The position numbers and the translations under genes were made by a program. Below the pieces are notes generated by a model, which was not told the DNA's origin, did no database searches, and was given only the letters and a program-made list of their open reading frames with translations. From Anoxybacillus sp. J5B_2022 (lineage in GTDB: Bacteria > Bacillota > Bacilli > Bacillales > Anoxybacillaceae), in assembly GCF_026847645.1 (NCBI RefSeq), contig NZ_JAPSMC010000027.1:1-37014 (forward strand): 37,014 nucleotides of DNA, read 5' to 3'. Of the stretch, positions 23,321-31,239 are shown piece by piece (positions within the stretch are counted from its first letter, which is position 1; the number at the start of each line of letters is the position of its first letter).

Positions 23321-24538
23321 ATGGAACGAAAAAGTTTTTTGAAAAGCGGTCATACACCGACACTATTTAGTGCATTTTTATATTTCGACGTTAGTTTTAT
23401 GATTTGGGTGCTGCTCGGTCCGCTTTCGGTCATTATTATGAACGACTTTCAAATGGATGCGGCGCAAAAAGCGAATCTTGTGGCATTGCCAATTTTAGGT
23501 GGTTCGATTCTTCGGCTTGTTCTCGGTTTATTAACCGACCATATCGGTCCGAAAAAGACGGCGCAAATCGGCATGATGATTACGCTCATCCCGCTTATTT
23601 GGGGCTGGAAGTTTGCCGACCATTTATCCGAGCTTTATGTCGTCGCGTTATTGCTTGGAGTGGCGGGAGCGAGTTTCGCCGCTGCACTGCCGCTTGCGAG
23701 CCGTTGGTATCCGCCGCAATACCAAGGGCTTGCGATGGGAATTGCAGGTGCTGGCAACAGCGGAACAGTATTAACGACGCTGTTTGCCAACCGAATCGCC
23801 CAATATTATGGCGATTGGCACATCGTTTTTGCTTTCGCGCTCATTCCGCTCGTTGTGACGTTTCTTCTTTTTTCGATGTTCGCCAAAGACAGCCCAAGTC
23901 AACCCGCCCCGCAACAGTTCACAGACTATATGCGCGTGTTAAAACAACGAGATGCATGGCTATTTTGTATGTTTTATAGCGTCACGTTTGGCGGGTTTGT
24001 CGGGATGTCGAGCTATTTGACGATCTTTTTCAACACCCAGTACGGGCTTGATCCGGTAAAAGCTGCTGATTTCACGACGATTTGTGTCATTGCAGGAAGC
24101 TTTTTTCGCCCGATTGGCGGCTGGTTAGCTGACAAGTTTGGCGGTATTCGCATGTTAATAATGCTATACAGTATAGTTGCGGTGATGATGGCGTTTCTTT
24201 CCTCTTTGCCGAGCTTGCCGGTTGCGACCGCTTTTCTCTTTATTGCGATGATGAGCTTAGGGATGGGGAACGGTTCGGTATTCCAGTTAGTGCCGCAGCG
24301 CTTCCAAAAAGAAATTGGTGTCATGACCGGAATTGTTGGTTCCGCAGGCGGACTTGGTGGCTACTTTTTGCCAAAAATTTTAGGAAATATAAAACTAGCG
24401 ACCGGCTCGTTCACGTTTGGTTTCCTCGTATTAAGTGGAATTGCGTTATTGTGCCTATTACTTATAGCAGTTGTGCAGCGACAATGGAAAAAAACATGGA
24501 TCGGCGCTGGCGGAAAAGCGAGAGTGGAACATGTATAG
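23321..24538 (+). CDS. nasA: Nitrate transporter (NarK/NasA-type MFS permease)
   Basis: The 405-residue protein has about 12 membrane helices and the nitrate/nitrite porter hallmarks: FLYFDVSFMIWVLLGPLSV in the first helix, LGLLTDHIGPKKTAQIGM as the loop 2-3 MFS motif, GIAGAGNSGTVLTTLFANRI (nitrate signature 1) and GMGNGSVFQLVPQRFQKE with IVGSAGGLGGYFLP (signature 2). It imports nitrate for the reductases upstream. ATG 23321 is chosen because GAAAGGGG is spaced for it; ATG 23315 is too near. A gap of 201 bases separates it from nasC with no strong terminator or TnrA box, so read-through from the nas promoter is possible. Confidence 0.94.
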   Translation: MERKSFLKSGHTPTLFSAFLYFDVSFMIWVLLGPLSVIIMNDFQMDAAQKANLVALPILGGSILRLVLGLLTDHIGPKKTAQIGMMITLIPLIWGWKFADHLSELYVVALLLGVAGASFAAALPLASRWYPPQYQGLAMGIAGAGNSGTVLTTLFANRIAQYYGDWHIVFAFALIPLVVTFLLFSMFAKDSPSQPAPQQFTDYMRVLKQRDAWLFCMFYSVTFGGFVGMSSYLTIFFNTQYGLDPVKAADFTTICVIAGSFFRPIGGWLADKFGGIRMLIMLYSIVAVMMAFLSSLPSLPVATAFLFIAMMSLGMGNGSVFQLVPQRFQKEIGVMTGIVGSAGGLGGYFLPKILGNIKLATGSFTFGFLVLSGIALLCLLLIAVVQRQWKKTWIGAGGKARVEHV

Positions 24539-24574
24539 GAACTGATTTCTTTCGAGGGAAATACAACAACACGT

Positions 24575-24632
24575 GTTTTGCGTGTATATATGGTTATAAG
24601 AAAGGGTGCCCCGTTATTTTTGGGACACCTTC
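24575..24632. repeat. Copy A of a 58-bp inverted repeat, containing the nasA terminator
   Basis: This stretch matches the reverse complement of 27229-27287 at 49 of 58 positions without gaps; eight of the nine differences are transitions. Its second half folds into a terminator (GGTG-CCC with GGG-CACC, 24605-24629) followed by a T-run at 24633-24639, so it also ends nasA transcription. The conserved first half (around GGTTATAA) is not needed for termination. The two copies bracket the two-component genes. Confidence 0.75.
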
Positions 24633-24745
24633 TTTTTTTCTATGAAATAGATTCATGACGATACTTAAACTCGCATACAGGCATTTTGTAAAAAAAGAAG
24701 TGAGCCATTGGTCCGATCATGGTAAGATAAGGGTAGAGGTGATTG

Positions 24746-26530
24746 ATGATGTGGCAGCTTTGTCTTTCGATGGTCGAACGGCTTGGAATTATTGTTATGG
24801 TCGCGTTTTTATTGACGCGGTTGTCATATTTTCGTCGATTAATTTATCACCAAGAAGTAGATTGGGCGCAGCGGTTCATTATTATGGTTATTTTCGGAAT
24901 TTTCGGTATTGTCGGAACGTATACCGGTTTAACCGTGCATGTGGAAACGTTTGAAGTCGCGAAATGGACGTGGTCGTTGAAAGAAAATGAGGCGCTTGCC
25001 AACTCGCGCGTCATCGGGGTCGTTATCGCGGGATTGCTTGGCGGTTGGCAAGTCGGGCTTGGTGCCGGTTTAATTGCTGGGGTGCATCGGCTGTTTCTTG
25101 GCGGATTTACGGCGGTCGCTTGCGGCGTATCGACGATTATCGCTGGAGCAATTGCCGGGATGGTTCATCACCGCAAAAAAAGGGCGTTTGCCCTGTCGCC
25201 AGAGGTGGCGCTTGTCGTTGGGATGGCAGCGGAAACGTTGCAAATGCTCGTCATTTTGCTTGTCGCAAAGCCGTTTGACCGAGCGTTATTGCTTGTCGAG
25301 GAAATTGGTGTGCCGATGATTATTGCGAATGGCTTAGGGAGCGCTATTTTTATTCTAGTTATTCGCAACGTATTTCAAGAAGAAGAAAAAGCAGGGGCGT
25401 TGCAGGCGGAAAAAGCGATGCGTTTAGCGGAAGCGACCGTCCATCATTTGCGGAATGGATTAACGCCGCAATCCGCGAAAGCGATTTGTGAGCTTTTTAT
25501 TCAAGAAGTTCCGTCTGTAGCGGTCGCGGTGACGGATCGTACACATATTTTAGCGCACGTCGGAGCGGGAAGTGACCATCATTTTGCGAACGAGCCAATT
25601 CAAACGGAAACGACGCGGCAGGTGGTGGAAACAGGGGAAATGCTCATCGTGCACGATCGGGTTGCTTGCCATGACCCGAATTGTCCGCTGCATAAAGCGA
25701 TTATCGCCCCGTTAAAGCGAAAAGATGAAACGGTCGGCACGCTCAAATTTTATTTTCAATCAGACGCCGATTTATCGTCCATTACGTTTGAATTTGTGAA
25801 AGGGTTGTCGTCGTTGTTAAGTTTGCAGCTGGAAATTGCGGAAGCGGAAAAATATTATCAATTAATGAAAGAAGCGCAAATTAAAGCGCTCCATGCCCAA
25901 GTACATCCGCATTTTCTGTTTAATGCGTTGAACACAATTGTTTCTTGCGTCCGAATTGACCCAAATCGAGCAAGACAGTTGCTCGTTTCGCTAGCATACT
26001 ATTTTCGCAAAAACTTAGCGAGTACGACGGACATGTTATCGACGTTAGAAGAAGAAATTCGCCACGTGAAAGCATATTTAACAATCGAAGAAGCGCGGTT
26101 TCAAGATAAATTGCGCGTCCACTACGACATTGACGAAGGGTTTGAACGGGTAGTGCTGCCGACGATGACGTTGCAGCCATTAGTAGAAAATGCGGTGAAA
26201 CACGGGTTAAAATATATGAAAAAAGGCAGTGAAATTGTCATCGCGGTGAAAGCAGATGGGGAGATGGTAAAAATTTCTGTGACCGATAACGGCAAAGGAA
26301 TGACAGAGGAAGAAGTGGCACAGCTATTGCGAACGCCAGTTGCTTCACAACGAGGGATAGGGATCGGGCTGTATAACGTCTATGAACGAACGAAGTCGTT
26401 GCTTGGAGATGACGTACGCTTTGCGATTGTATCGGCAAAAGGAAAAGGAACAAGCGTCCAATTAACCGTTCCGTTAAAAGAAGAGGAGGAGAGGGGGGCG
26501 ATTGCGTATGCGAGCCATCATCGTCGATGA
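24746..26530 (+). CDS. LytS-type sensor histidine kinase
   Basis: The 594-residue protein has a 5TM-LYT sensor (about six hydrophobic helices, residues 1-200, including the conserved N..VIGVVIAGLLGGWQVGLGAGLIAGVHR), a GAF-like domain (about 230-355, with CHDPNCPLH), and a LytS-type kinase core. His389 in HPHFLFNALN is the probable phosphorylation site; the N box is LVENAVKHGL and the G boxes are TDNGKGM and GIGLYNVYER. LytS-type kinases sense membrane state or small metabolites such as pyruvate. AGAGGTGAT serves ATG 24746 or 24749. Its last 23 bases overlap the response regulator. No lrgAB, cstA or similar target gene is adjacent. Confidence 0.9.
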   Translation: MMWQLCLSMVERLGIIVMVAFLLTRLSYFRRLIYHQEVDWAQRFIIMVIFGIFGIVGTYTGLTVHVETFEVAKWTWSLKENEALANSRVIGVVIAGLLGGWQVGLGAGLIAGVHRLFLGGFTAVACGVSTIIAGAIAGMVHHRKKRAFALSPEVALVVGMAAETLQMLVILLVAKPFDRALLLVEEIGVPMIIANGLGSAIFILVIRNVFQEEEKAGALQAEKAMRLAEATVHHLRNGLTPQSAKAICELFIQEVPSVAVAVTDRTHILAHVGAGSDHHFANEPIQTETTRQVVETGEMLIVHDRVACHDPNCPLHKAIIAPLKRKDETVGTLKFYFQSDADLSSITFEFVKGLSSLLSLQLEIAEAEKYYQLMKEAQIKALHAQVHPHFLFNALNTIVSCVRIDPNRARQLLVSLAYYFRKNLASTTDMLSTLEEEIRHVKAYLTIEEARFQDKLRVHYDIDEGFERVVLPTMTLQPLVENAVKHGLKYMKKGSEIVIAVKADGEMVKISVTDNGKGMTEEEVAQLLRTPVASQRGIGIGLYNVYERTKSLLGDDVRFAIVSAKGKGTSVQLTVPLKEEEERGAIAYASHHRR

Positions 26531-27227
26531 CGAGCCGTTAAGCCGTGACGAATTGAAACATTTATTGCTTGCTTATGAACAAATCGACATTATTGGCGAG
26601 GCAGATTGTGGGGAACATGCGTTAGAAAAAATCGTTTCCTTACAGCCGGACGTCGTCTTTTTAGATATCGAAATGGCAGAAATGTCAGGGCTTCGCCTTG
26701 CGAAAATGTTGAAGCAGCTCAAGCAGCCGCCGACGATTGTGTTTGCGACGGCATATCCGAATTATGCGGTCGAAGCGTTTCGCTATGAGGCGGTCGATTA
26801 TTTATTAAAGCCGTTTGATGACGTACAAGTAGGGGAAGCGGTCGCTCGCCTGTTGCGCAAATTGGAAAAAGAGAAGCCTTCTGCTCCAGATGGGTCGCTG
26901 CGAAAATTAGCGATTGAGGAAGAGGAAGGGATTGTGTACGTATCACCGCACGATATTTTATATTGTTGCCGAGAAATAAAAGATACCATCGTCGTGACAA
27001 AACAAAAAACGTACCATACGAAAGCACCGTTAAAAGAACTCGAGCAAAAGTTAAAAGGAAATTTATTTTTTCGTCCGCATAAAAGCTATTTAGTCAATGT
27101 GGAAAAAGTAGAACAGCTTACCCCGTGGTTTAACGGGGCGTATCAGTTAACGTTAACAGGAACAGATGTGAAAATTCCCGTCAGCCGCAATTATGTGAAA
27201 GCGCTTCGGCAGCGATTAGAATTATAA
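26508..27227 (+). CDS. LytTR-type response regulator
   Basis: The 239-residue protein has a receiver domain with acidic Asp7/Asp8, phospho-acceptor Asp53 (VVFLDIEMAEMSGL) and the conserved Lys in YLLKPFDD, followed by a C-terminal LytTR DNA-binding domain (about 135-239; YVSPHDILYCC, YHTKAPLKELEQKL, FFRPHKSYLVNVEKV, VPVSRNYVK-like ending IPVSRNYVKAL). It is the partner of the kinase, whose gene it overlaps by 23 bases. ATG 26508 is eight bases after GGGGGG; a TTG at 26502 is possible but less likely. LytTR proteins bind paired direct repeats; I saw none near this operon, so the regulon is probably elsewhere. Confidence 0.93.
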   Translation: MRAIIVDDEPLSRDELKHLLLAYEQIDIIGEADCGEHALEKIVSLQPDVVFLDIEMAEMSGLRLAKMLKQLKQPPTIVFATAYPNYAVEAFRYEAVDYLLKPFDDVQVGEAVARLLRKLEKEKPSAPDGSLRKLAIEEEEGIVYVSPHDILYCCREIKDTIVVTKQKTYHTKAPLKELEQKLKGNLFFRPHKSYLVNVEKVEQLTPWFNGAYQLTLTGTDVKIPVSRNYVKALRQRLEL

Positions 27228-27228
27228 A

Positions 27229-27287
27229 CGAGGGTGTCCCAAAAGTAACGGGACACCCTTTGTTATAACCGTATATGCGCACGAAAC
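27229..27287. repeat. Copy B of the inverted repeat, containing the terminator of the response regulator
   Basis: It begins one base after the response regulator's stop codon. AGGGTGTCCC (27231-27240) pairs with GGGACACCCT (27250-27259) as a terminator. The remaining part (to 27287) is the mirror of 24575-24600. See copy A for the comparison. Confidence 0.75.
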
Positions 27288-27336
27288 TATATATTGTATC
27301 TCCCTCGGAGAAAGGCGGTCTTTTGGATCAGCTCCG

Positions 27337-28419
27337 TTATTTTTTCAATATCATAAGCGGAGAAAGCCGCCATTCCCACTGCTTCTGTTCGTGTCCGATG
27401 ACTAATGCGCTCACTGGAGAGAGATGAAGGAGCGCGCAGCATCCAACCGAGAAAAAAGCAGTAATAGCAAACAACACGACACCTTGTAAAAGCGGAGCGG
27501 CGATGTTTAACGTATGTGCAAACACGTATAAAAAGAATAAATGCCCTAAATACGCGCCGTACGTATAACGGTTAATAAACCGAAGCACCGTATATAACGG
27601 CGATTTTGTTTGCACGATGGTCATCGATAATGCGTAAAGCAATAAAATTTCTGAACATACGTAGAAAAACATCGACGGTTTTAAATATGTTGCTGCTTTT
27701 AAATCGATCGAAAAAATGTTTTTAAAGGTAAGCAATTCGTACCCTACGAAAATAAACAACGCTAAAAAAAGAAACGTATTAAACGGAATTGATTGCAAGA
27801 CGAATTTCCGCCACTTTGGCAACGTTTGTGCCGCTACGCCTCCGAGTAAAAAGTAAAAGAAATAAGCAAAAAAGCTTCGATCCAAATAGTGAAGTGGAGA
27901 CGCACTCACCTGCGCAAACGATCGTAAAAATAAGAGATAAACCATCGCGCCGCCGATGAGCGCTTTTGTCCATGCCCCTTTTGTTTTTAGCCATGCGAAA
28001 AATAGCACAAACAACGGGGCGAGTATATGGAATTGGAAAATCATCACCACATACCATAAATGAGGGGCAGCGTCCCCTGTCAAAAATTGTTTTACCCATT
28101 CGCTCCAGCCGGCGTCTTTAGCAAGTAAAAAAAGATAAACAACCGCCCAAAACCCGTACGGAAGAAGTAATTCTTTTCCTTTATGCATCACGTACGACCG
28201 GTAGTGGGCAATGCTTTGCTGCGAAATATGAAACCCCGCCAAAAATACGAATACTGGCGCAGAAAACTTTACAAAATTAAATAACATGCCGACCATCACC
28301 GCTTCTTCCGGCCGAAGTGTTCGGTGGTTCATCACGTATAGTAAAGCGCTTTGAAAGACGACAGCTAAAAATGCTAAACTTTTCATCACGACTAATTCGG
28401 AAGGTTGTCGATGATTCAT
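27337..28419 (-). CDS. Acyltransferase 3-family membrane protein
   Basis: The 360-residue protein has about ten membrane helices and the pattern of the acyltransferase_3 family: an early helix (MKSLAFLAVVFQSALLYVMNH), FVFLAGFHISQQ (the usual S..SGF-type segment), GDAAPHLWYVVMIFQFHILAPLFVLF, and YTYGAYLGHLFFLYVF with the late His. Members O-acylate sugars, peptidoglycan or cell-wall polymers at the membrane; the substrate is unknown. The usual early His of the RxxxH motif is not obvious (I read VVFQSALL at that place), so the catalytic status is uncertain. ATG 28419 is preferred over 28425, because GGTGA is spaced for it. It is transcribed alone, towards the two-component genes. Confidence 0.75.
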   Translation of the reverse strand: MNHRQPSELVVMKSLAFLAVVFQSALLYVMNHRTLRPEEAVMVGMLFNFVKFSAPVFVFLAGFHISQQSIAHYRSYVMHKGKELLLPYGFWAVVYLFLLAKDAGWSEWVKQFLTGDAAPHLWYVVMIFQFHILAPLFVLFFAWLKTKGAWTKALIGGAMVYLLFLRSFAQVSASPLHYLDRSFFAYFFYFLLGGVAAQTLPKWRKFVLQSIPFNTFLFLALFIFVGYELLTFKNIFSIDLKAATYLKPSMFFYVCSEILLLYALSMTIVQTKSPLYTVLRFINRYTYGAYLGHLFFLYVFAHTLNIAAPLLQGVVLFAITAFFSVGCCALLHLSPVSALVIGHEQKQWEWRLSPLMILKK

Positions 28420-28769
28420 GTTCATTCACCAGCTTTATTTTCGTTTTCTACATATTTTAGTATAATGATAAATTCTTCACAAAGTGATATAATCTGTGAC
28501 AATCTATTGAAAAGCCCATCGCAATTTCATGAATAACGATATATATTTTAATATAAAACGGTTACAATCGTCAGAAAAAAGTTCTTGTCGTACGGTGACA
28601 AGAACTTTTTTGACTCTTCACCAAAAGTTGTACTTGATTTTTTTCATCATATGCCCTACTTATGTTTCCAAGGGAAAACAAGCAAACTAATATTTGTGTA
28701 TATACTTGTTCAGAGAAATGTACCATTTGTCAAGTACATGTTGTGGTGATGAACCACTTTTTTGCTAAA
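28420..28769. other. Intergenic region between acyltransferase and the small-gene pair
   Basis: About 350 AT-rich bases. It contains the bidirectional terminator at 28575-28611 and presumably the acyltransferase promoter (a minus-strand TATACT-like -10 lies near 28460, without a clear -35). The 67-codon frame beginning at 28662 runs over the small gene on the other strand and shows no protein-like features, so I do not annotate it. Confidence 0.4.
28575..28611. terminator. Strong bidirectional terminator
   Basis: A perfect 15-bp stem (AAAAAAGTTCTTGTC at 28575-28589, complement at 28597-28611) has a seven-base loop and six T on either side, so it works on both strands. On the minus strand it closes the two small genes that start at 29080. 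Confidence 0.88.
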
Positions 28770-28907
28770 TTATCCTCTATTTTGCACTTCCCGAAGCAGT
28801 TCGTACGCTCGTTCGCCAGCAAGGCGTATAAGCTGCTCAAAAATCGCATCGCGCTGCAAGTCTAATTCGACAATTCGTTTCGCTAGTTCAAGCGCTTGGT
28901 AGTTCAT
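28770..28907 (-). CDS. Small helical protein of unknown function, second gene of the operon divergent from tnrA
   Basis: This 45-residue protein starts MNYQALELAKRIVELD and continues as charged, leucine-rich helix to the end (FEQLIRLAGERAYELLREVQ). It has no membrane segment or Cys. ATG 28907 overlaps the stop of the preceding gene as ATGA and lies six bases after GGGAGGG. In B. subtilis the tnrA gene is divergent from the small-gene pair ykzB-ykoL, which is TnrA-dependent; by position this could be the counterpart of one of them, but I cannot confirm sequence similarity. Confidence 0.65.
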   Translation of the reverse strand: MNYQALELAKRIVELDLQRDAIFEQLIRLAGERAYELLREVQNRG

Positions 28908-29080
28908 TTCCATCCCTCCCGTTTTTTCTTTTGTCTTGTTCGATTTCGTTCGTATTCGCGGCGCAATTCGGTGACGGTCCACCGATTAAGTGAATCAAAC
29001 TCAAACATCCCTGTTTTCGTCAGCTCGTAAATATAAAACTGTTTTTGCTTCTGAAGCGCGTTTTGCAATAATTTCCCCAT
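28904..29080 (-). CDS. Small FbpA-like basic protein, first gene of the operon divergent from tnrA
   Basis: This 58-residue protein is very basic at its C-terminus (RNRTRQKKKREGWK). Its pattern, LLQNALQKQKQFYIYELTKTGMF followed in part by WTVTELRREYER, resembles the Fur-regulated basic protein FbpA family of Bacillus (59 residues, K-rich helix, then L.ELEREY). The ATG at 29080 lies behind AAAGGGAGTGGG. The next gene overlaps it by four bases. A TATAAT at 29109-29104 (minus strand) sits 24 bases before the start codon, and a perfect TnrA box is centred about 49 bases upstream of the expected start of transcription, so nitrogen control is more likely than iron control. Confidence 0.7.
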   Translation of the reverse strand: MGKLLQNALQKQKQFYIYELTKTGMFEFDSLNRWTVTELRREYERNRTRQKKKREGWK

Positions 29081-29103
29081 ATTCCCACTCCCTTTTTCTT
29101 CCC

Positions 29104-29109
29104 ATTATA
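29104..29109 (-). promoter_or_regulatory. -10 element of the small-gene operon
   Basis: TATAAT on the minus strand, preceded by TGCT, has a poor -35 (TAGCAA) 17 bases upstream. A good -10 with a weak -35 is typical of an activator-dependent promoter. Confidence 0.6.
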
Positions 29110-29137
29110 AGCATTTTTTGCGTGATTGCTATCATTA

Positions 29138-29154
29138 TGTTATATTTTATTACA
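29138..29154. promoter_or_regulatory. TnrA box 1 (towards the small-gene operon)
   Basis: TGTTATATTTTATTACA matches TGTNAN7TNACA at every fixed position. Its centre (29146) is about 49 bases upstream of the transcription start expected for the minus-strand small genes. Confidence 0.8.
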
Positions 29155-29170
29155 TATAAAATAAAAATAA

Positions 29171-29187
29171 TGTTAGAAATTATAACA
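29171..29187. promoter_or_regulatory. TnrA box 2 (towards tnrA)
   Basis: TGTTAGAAATTATAACA is a second perfect match. Its centre (29179) is about 49 bases upstream of the tnrA start site predicted from TATAAT at 29216-29221, the position for autoactivation known from B. subtilis. Confidence 0.82.
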
Positions 29188-29215
29188 AAAATACGTCGTA
29201 TCGCTTTGTTTTTTA

Positions 29216-29240
29216 TATAATTGTGTTAGAAAAATTATCA
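29216..29240 (+). promoter_or_regulatory. tnrA promoter -10 and a third, imperfect TnrA/GlnR box
   Basis: TATAAT at 29216-29221 has no good -35, consistent with dependence on box 2. TGTTAGAAAAATTATCA at 29224-29240 fits TGTNAN7TNACA with one mismatch and covers the expected start site near 29228; GlnR or TnrA bound there would repress. Confidence 0.6.
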
Positions 29241-29255
29241 TAGGAGTGGAGTGCG

Positions 29256-29555
29256 ATGGAGCGAAAAGATGATGCGTATAAGTTTAAGAAAGTCATTTCG
29301 ATTGGGGTCGTCAGTGAACTGACCGGGTTGTCGCAGCGGCAAATTCGTTATTACGAAGAGCGGAAGTTGATTTTTCCTGACCGTTCGAAAGGAACGCGCA
29401 AATATTCATTTGACGACGTGGAGCGGCTGATGGATATTGCCGATAAGCGCGAGGAAGGGGTACCAACGCAAGAAATTCGCCGCGAGCTGACAAAAGAGCT
29501 ACGCGAAAAAATGTTAAAAGGGCAAATGAACGCCCATTTTCGGTTTCGGGGATAA
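29256..29555 (+). CDS. tnrA: Nitrogen-sensing transcription factor TnrA (MerR family)
   Basis: The 99-residue protein has a MerR-type winged helix ([57 protein letters not shown]) and ends in [13 protein letters not shown]. That tail is the TnrA glutamine-synthetase-interacting region; GlnR has a different tail. It is about ten residues shorter than B. subtilis TnrA (110). When nitrogen is limiting it activates nas, nrg and other genes; feedback-inhibited glutamine synthetase sequesters it when glutamine is plentiful. The ATG is behind ATAGGAGTGG. Two perfect TnrA boxes lie upstream, and one of its expected targets, nas, is 11 kb away in this window. Confidence 0.95.
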   Translation: MERKDDAYKFKKVISIGVVSELTGLSQRQIRYYEERKLIFPDRSKGTRKYSFDDVERLMDIADKREEGVPTQEIRRELTKELREKMLKGQMNAHFRFRG

Positions 29556-29629
29556 GTTTTCTCATAACGGGAGAAGGCATATTTTTTCGTACTTCGTTCA
29601 TACTACCAATGTACGAAAGGAGTGGTAAA

Positions 29630-31102
29630 ATGATGGAACCTTCTTGGAGAGCCCTTCTCCCGTTTTTAGTTGTTATCCCGTTATCGATTTGGACAAGGCA
29701 AGTGATTCCAGGTTTGTTTGTGGCGCTTTTGCTTGGCAGTTATTTAGTCGATTCGACGATACTTGGTGGACTAAAAACGATGCTCACGTATCTTGTACAT
29801 AACTTGATGCAAACAAACAATATTCGGATTATTATCTTTCTTTACGTATTTGCTGGGTTGATTAGCATCATTAAATATGCAGGGGGGATTAAAGGGTTTG
29901 TCCATCTTGTTGGAAAAAAAGTAAAGACGGCAAGAAGTGCGTTGTTGTTGACATGGATTTCTACAATGGTGACGTTTAGTGACCCGGATTTTCGGATTGT
30001 TACGATTGCGCCAATTATGAAAGCGCTGAAAAAGAGACTCCATTTATCGTCGCAACAAATCGGTTTTACGATTGAAGTAACGTCCAATCCGGTAGTTGCG
30101 CTCATTCCGTTAGCGACCGCGTTCGTCGGTTATATGGTATCGGTCATTGACAAAGCGTTAAAAACGGCCGGCATTCATGAAAAGGCGTACACGGTGTATG
30201 TAAAAAGTATTCCGTTTAACTTTTTTTCGTTTACCATTATTCTTGTCGGCTTATACTATAGTTTTTTCCGATATAACCGAAAACGGACGTTATCGCTACT
30301 AGAAATTCAGAAACACAATCGAGCGGTAATGGTCGAAGCGGCAAGCGAAACAGAAAACCCGAACGAACAACAAGGAGAAGAAGGGTTAGAATCTTGTCCG
30401 GAAGCGTTTGAAAAAGATACGCCGACGAAGCCGTGGAATTTAATTGTCCCACTTTCCCTTGTTCTTCTGTTAACGTTGTTTCTCAGTTGGTGGGACGGGC
30501 ATCAAGGGGCGACGAGCTTTTTCGATGCGTTTCTCCGTAGCGATGCGCTAGGTGTGATGTTAGAAGCGCTCATGATTACCGTTATTTTAACGGTCATATA
30601 TTTTTTATGGCAACGATTTAAACTGGCGGATTTATTGACGCATTTTGTCAAAGGCGGGAATGAACTAATGTCCGTCATTTTAATGCTCGCGTTGATTTGG
30701 GCAGTGTCCGCGATCTCGGAAGATTTAGGATTCTCTGCTTATATTACGGAGCATGTAAAAGGGTGGATTCCGCATTATTTCGTCGCACCAGTATTGTTTT
30801 TGTTAGGGGCGCTCATTTCGTATTTTATCGGTTCGTCATGGGGGACGTGGGGACTATTGATGCCGCTTGGGGTGACGCTTGCAGCGGAGTCGGGAACGAA
30901 CATTTTGCTAGTCATCGGAGCGGTATTTGCCAGTGGGACATTTGGCGCATTCGCTTCCCCATTGAGCGATAATACGGTGACGTTATGCACTATTTTAGAT
31001 TTGCCAGTCATAGAATACGCCCGCACGAAACTCGTGCCTTCCTTTATCGCTGCCGGCTTAGCGGCGGTGTTGTTTACCGTTATGTCGTTTGTGTTGCGAT
31101 AA
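29630..31102 (+). CDS. NhaC-family Na+/H+ antiporter-like transporter (1)
   Basis: The 490-residue protein has about 11-12 membrane helices with a polar, acidic cytoplasmic loop in the middle (residues about 235-270, rich in Glu). Family-like segments are FLYVFAGLISIIKYAGG, TWISTMVTFSDPDFRIVTIAPIMKAL, IGSSWGTWGLLMPLGVTLA and FGAFASPLSDNTVTLCTI. The last two match the NhaC-type domain of sodium/proton or organic-acid antiporters. The transported solute is not evident. The start is ATG 29630 after GAAAGGAGTGG. It lies 74 bp downstream of tnrA on the same strand with only a weak hairpin between them (29557-29575), so some cotranscription is possible. A second NhaC-family gene follows after a terminator. 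Confidence 0.82.
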   Translation: MMEPSWRALLPFLVVIPLSIWTRQVIPGLFVALLLGSYLVDSTILGGLKTMLTYLVHNLMQTNNIRIIIFLYVFAGLISIIKYAGGIKGFVHLVGKKVKTARSALLLTWISTMVTFSDPDFRIVTIAPIMKALKKRLHLSSQQIGFTIEVTSNPVVALIPLATAFVGYMVSVIDKALKTAGIHEKAYTVYVKSIPFNFFSFTIILVGLYYSFFRYNRKRTLSLLEIQKHNRAVMVEAASETENPNEQQGEEGLESCPEAFEKDTPTKPWNLIVPLSLVLLLTLFLSWWDGHQGATSFFDAFLRSDALGVMLEALMITVILTVIYFLWQRFKLADLLTHFVKGGNELMSVILMLALIWAVSAISEDLGFSAYITEHVKGWIPHYFVAPVLFLLGALISYFIGSSWGTWGLLMPLGVTLAAESGTNILLVIGAVFASGTFGAFASPLSDNTVTLCTILDLPVIEYARTKLVPSFIAAGLAAVLFTVMSFVLR

Positions 31103-31132
31103 ATACGATTTTGTTCGCTCGTACTTTTCCTG

Positions 31133-31168
31133 AAAAACGCTTCTCTTTTCGATTAGGGGGCGTTTTTT
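31133..31168 (+). terminator. Terminator between the two antiporter genes
   Basis: AAAAACGC (31133-31140) pairs with GCGTTTTT (31160-31167), with further C:G pairs inside, followed by T. Confidence 0.8.
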
Positions 31169-31239
31169 TGAATTGGCAAAAAACCAGATTTTTTGTATGA
31201 TGGTGACGTAACTAAATTTTGGATGTTGGAGATGGAGAA

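Noticed and set aside
28662-28865. 67-codon plus-strand frame
   Set aside because: It overlaps the minus-strand small gene, lacks a ribosome site and its translation has no protein-like pattern.
29118-29139. Fur box in the promoter of the FbpA-like small gene
   Set aside because: Only about 12 of 19 positions fit, and the perfect TnrA box beside it explains the promoter better.
29557-29580. Terminator directly after tnrA
   Set aside because: Only about five base pairs can form and the T-run is some ten bases away; at most a weak signal.
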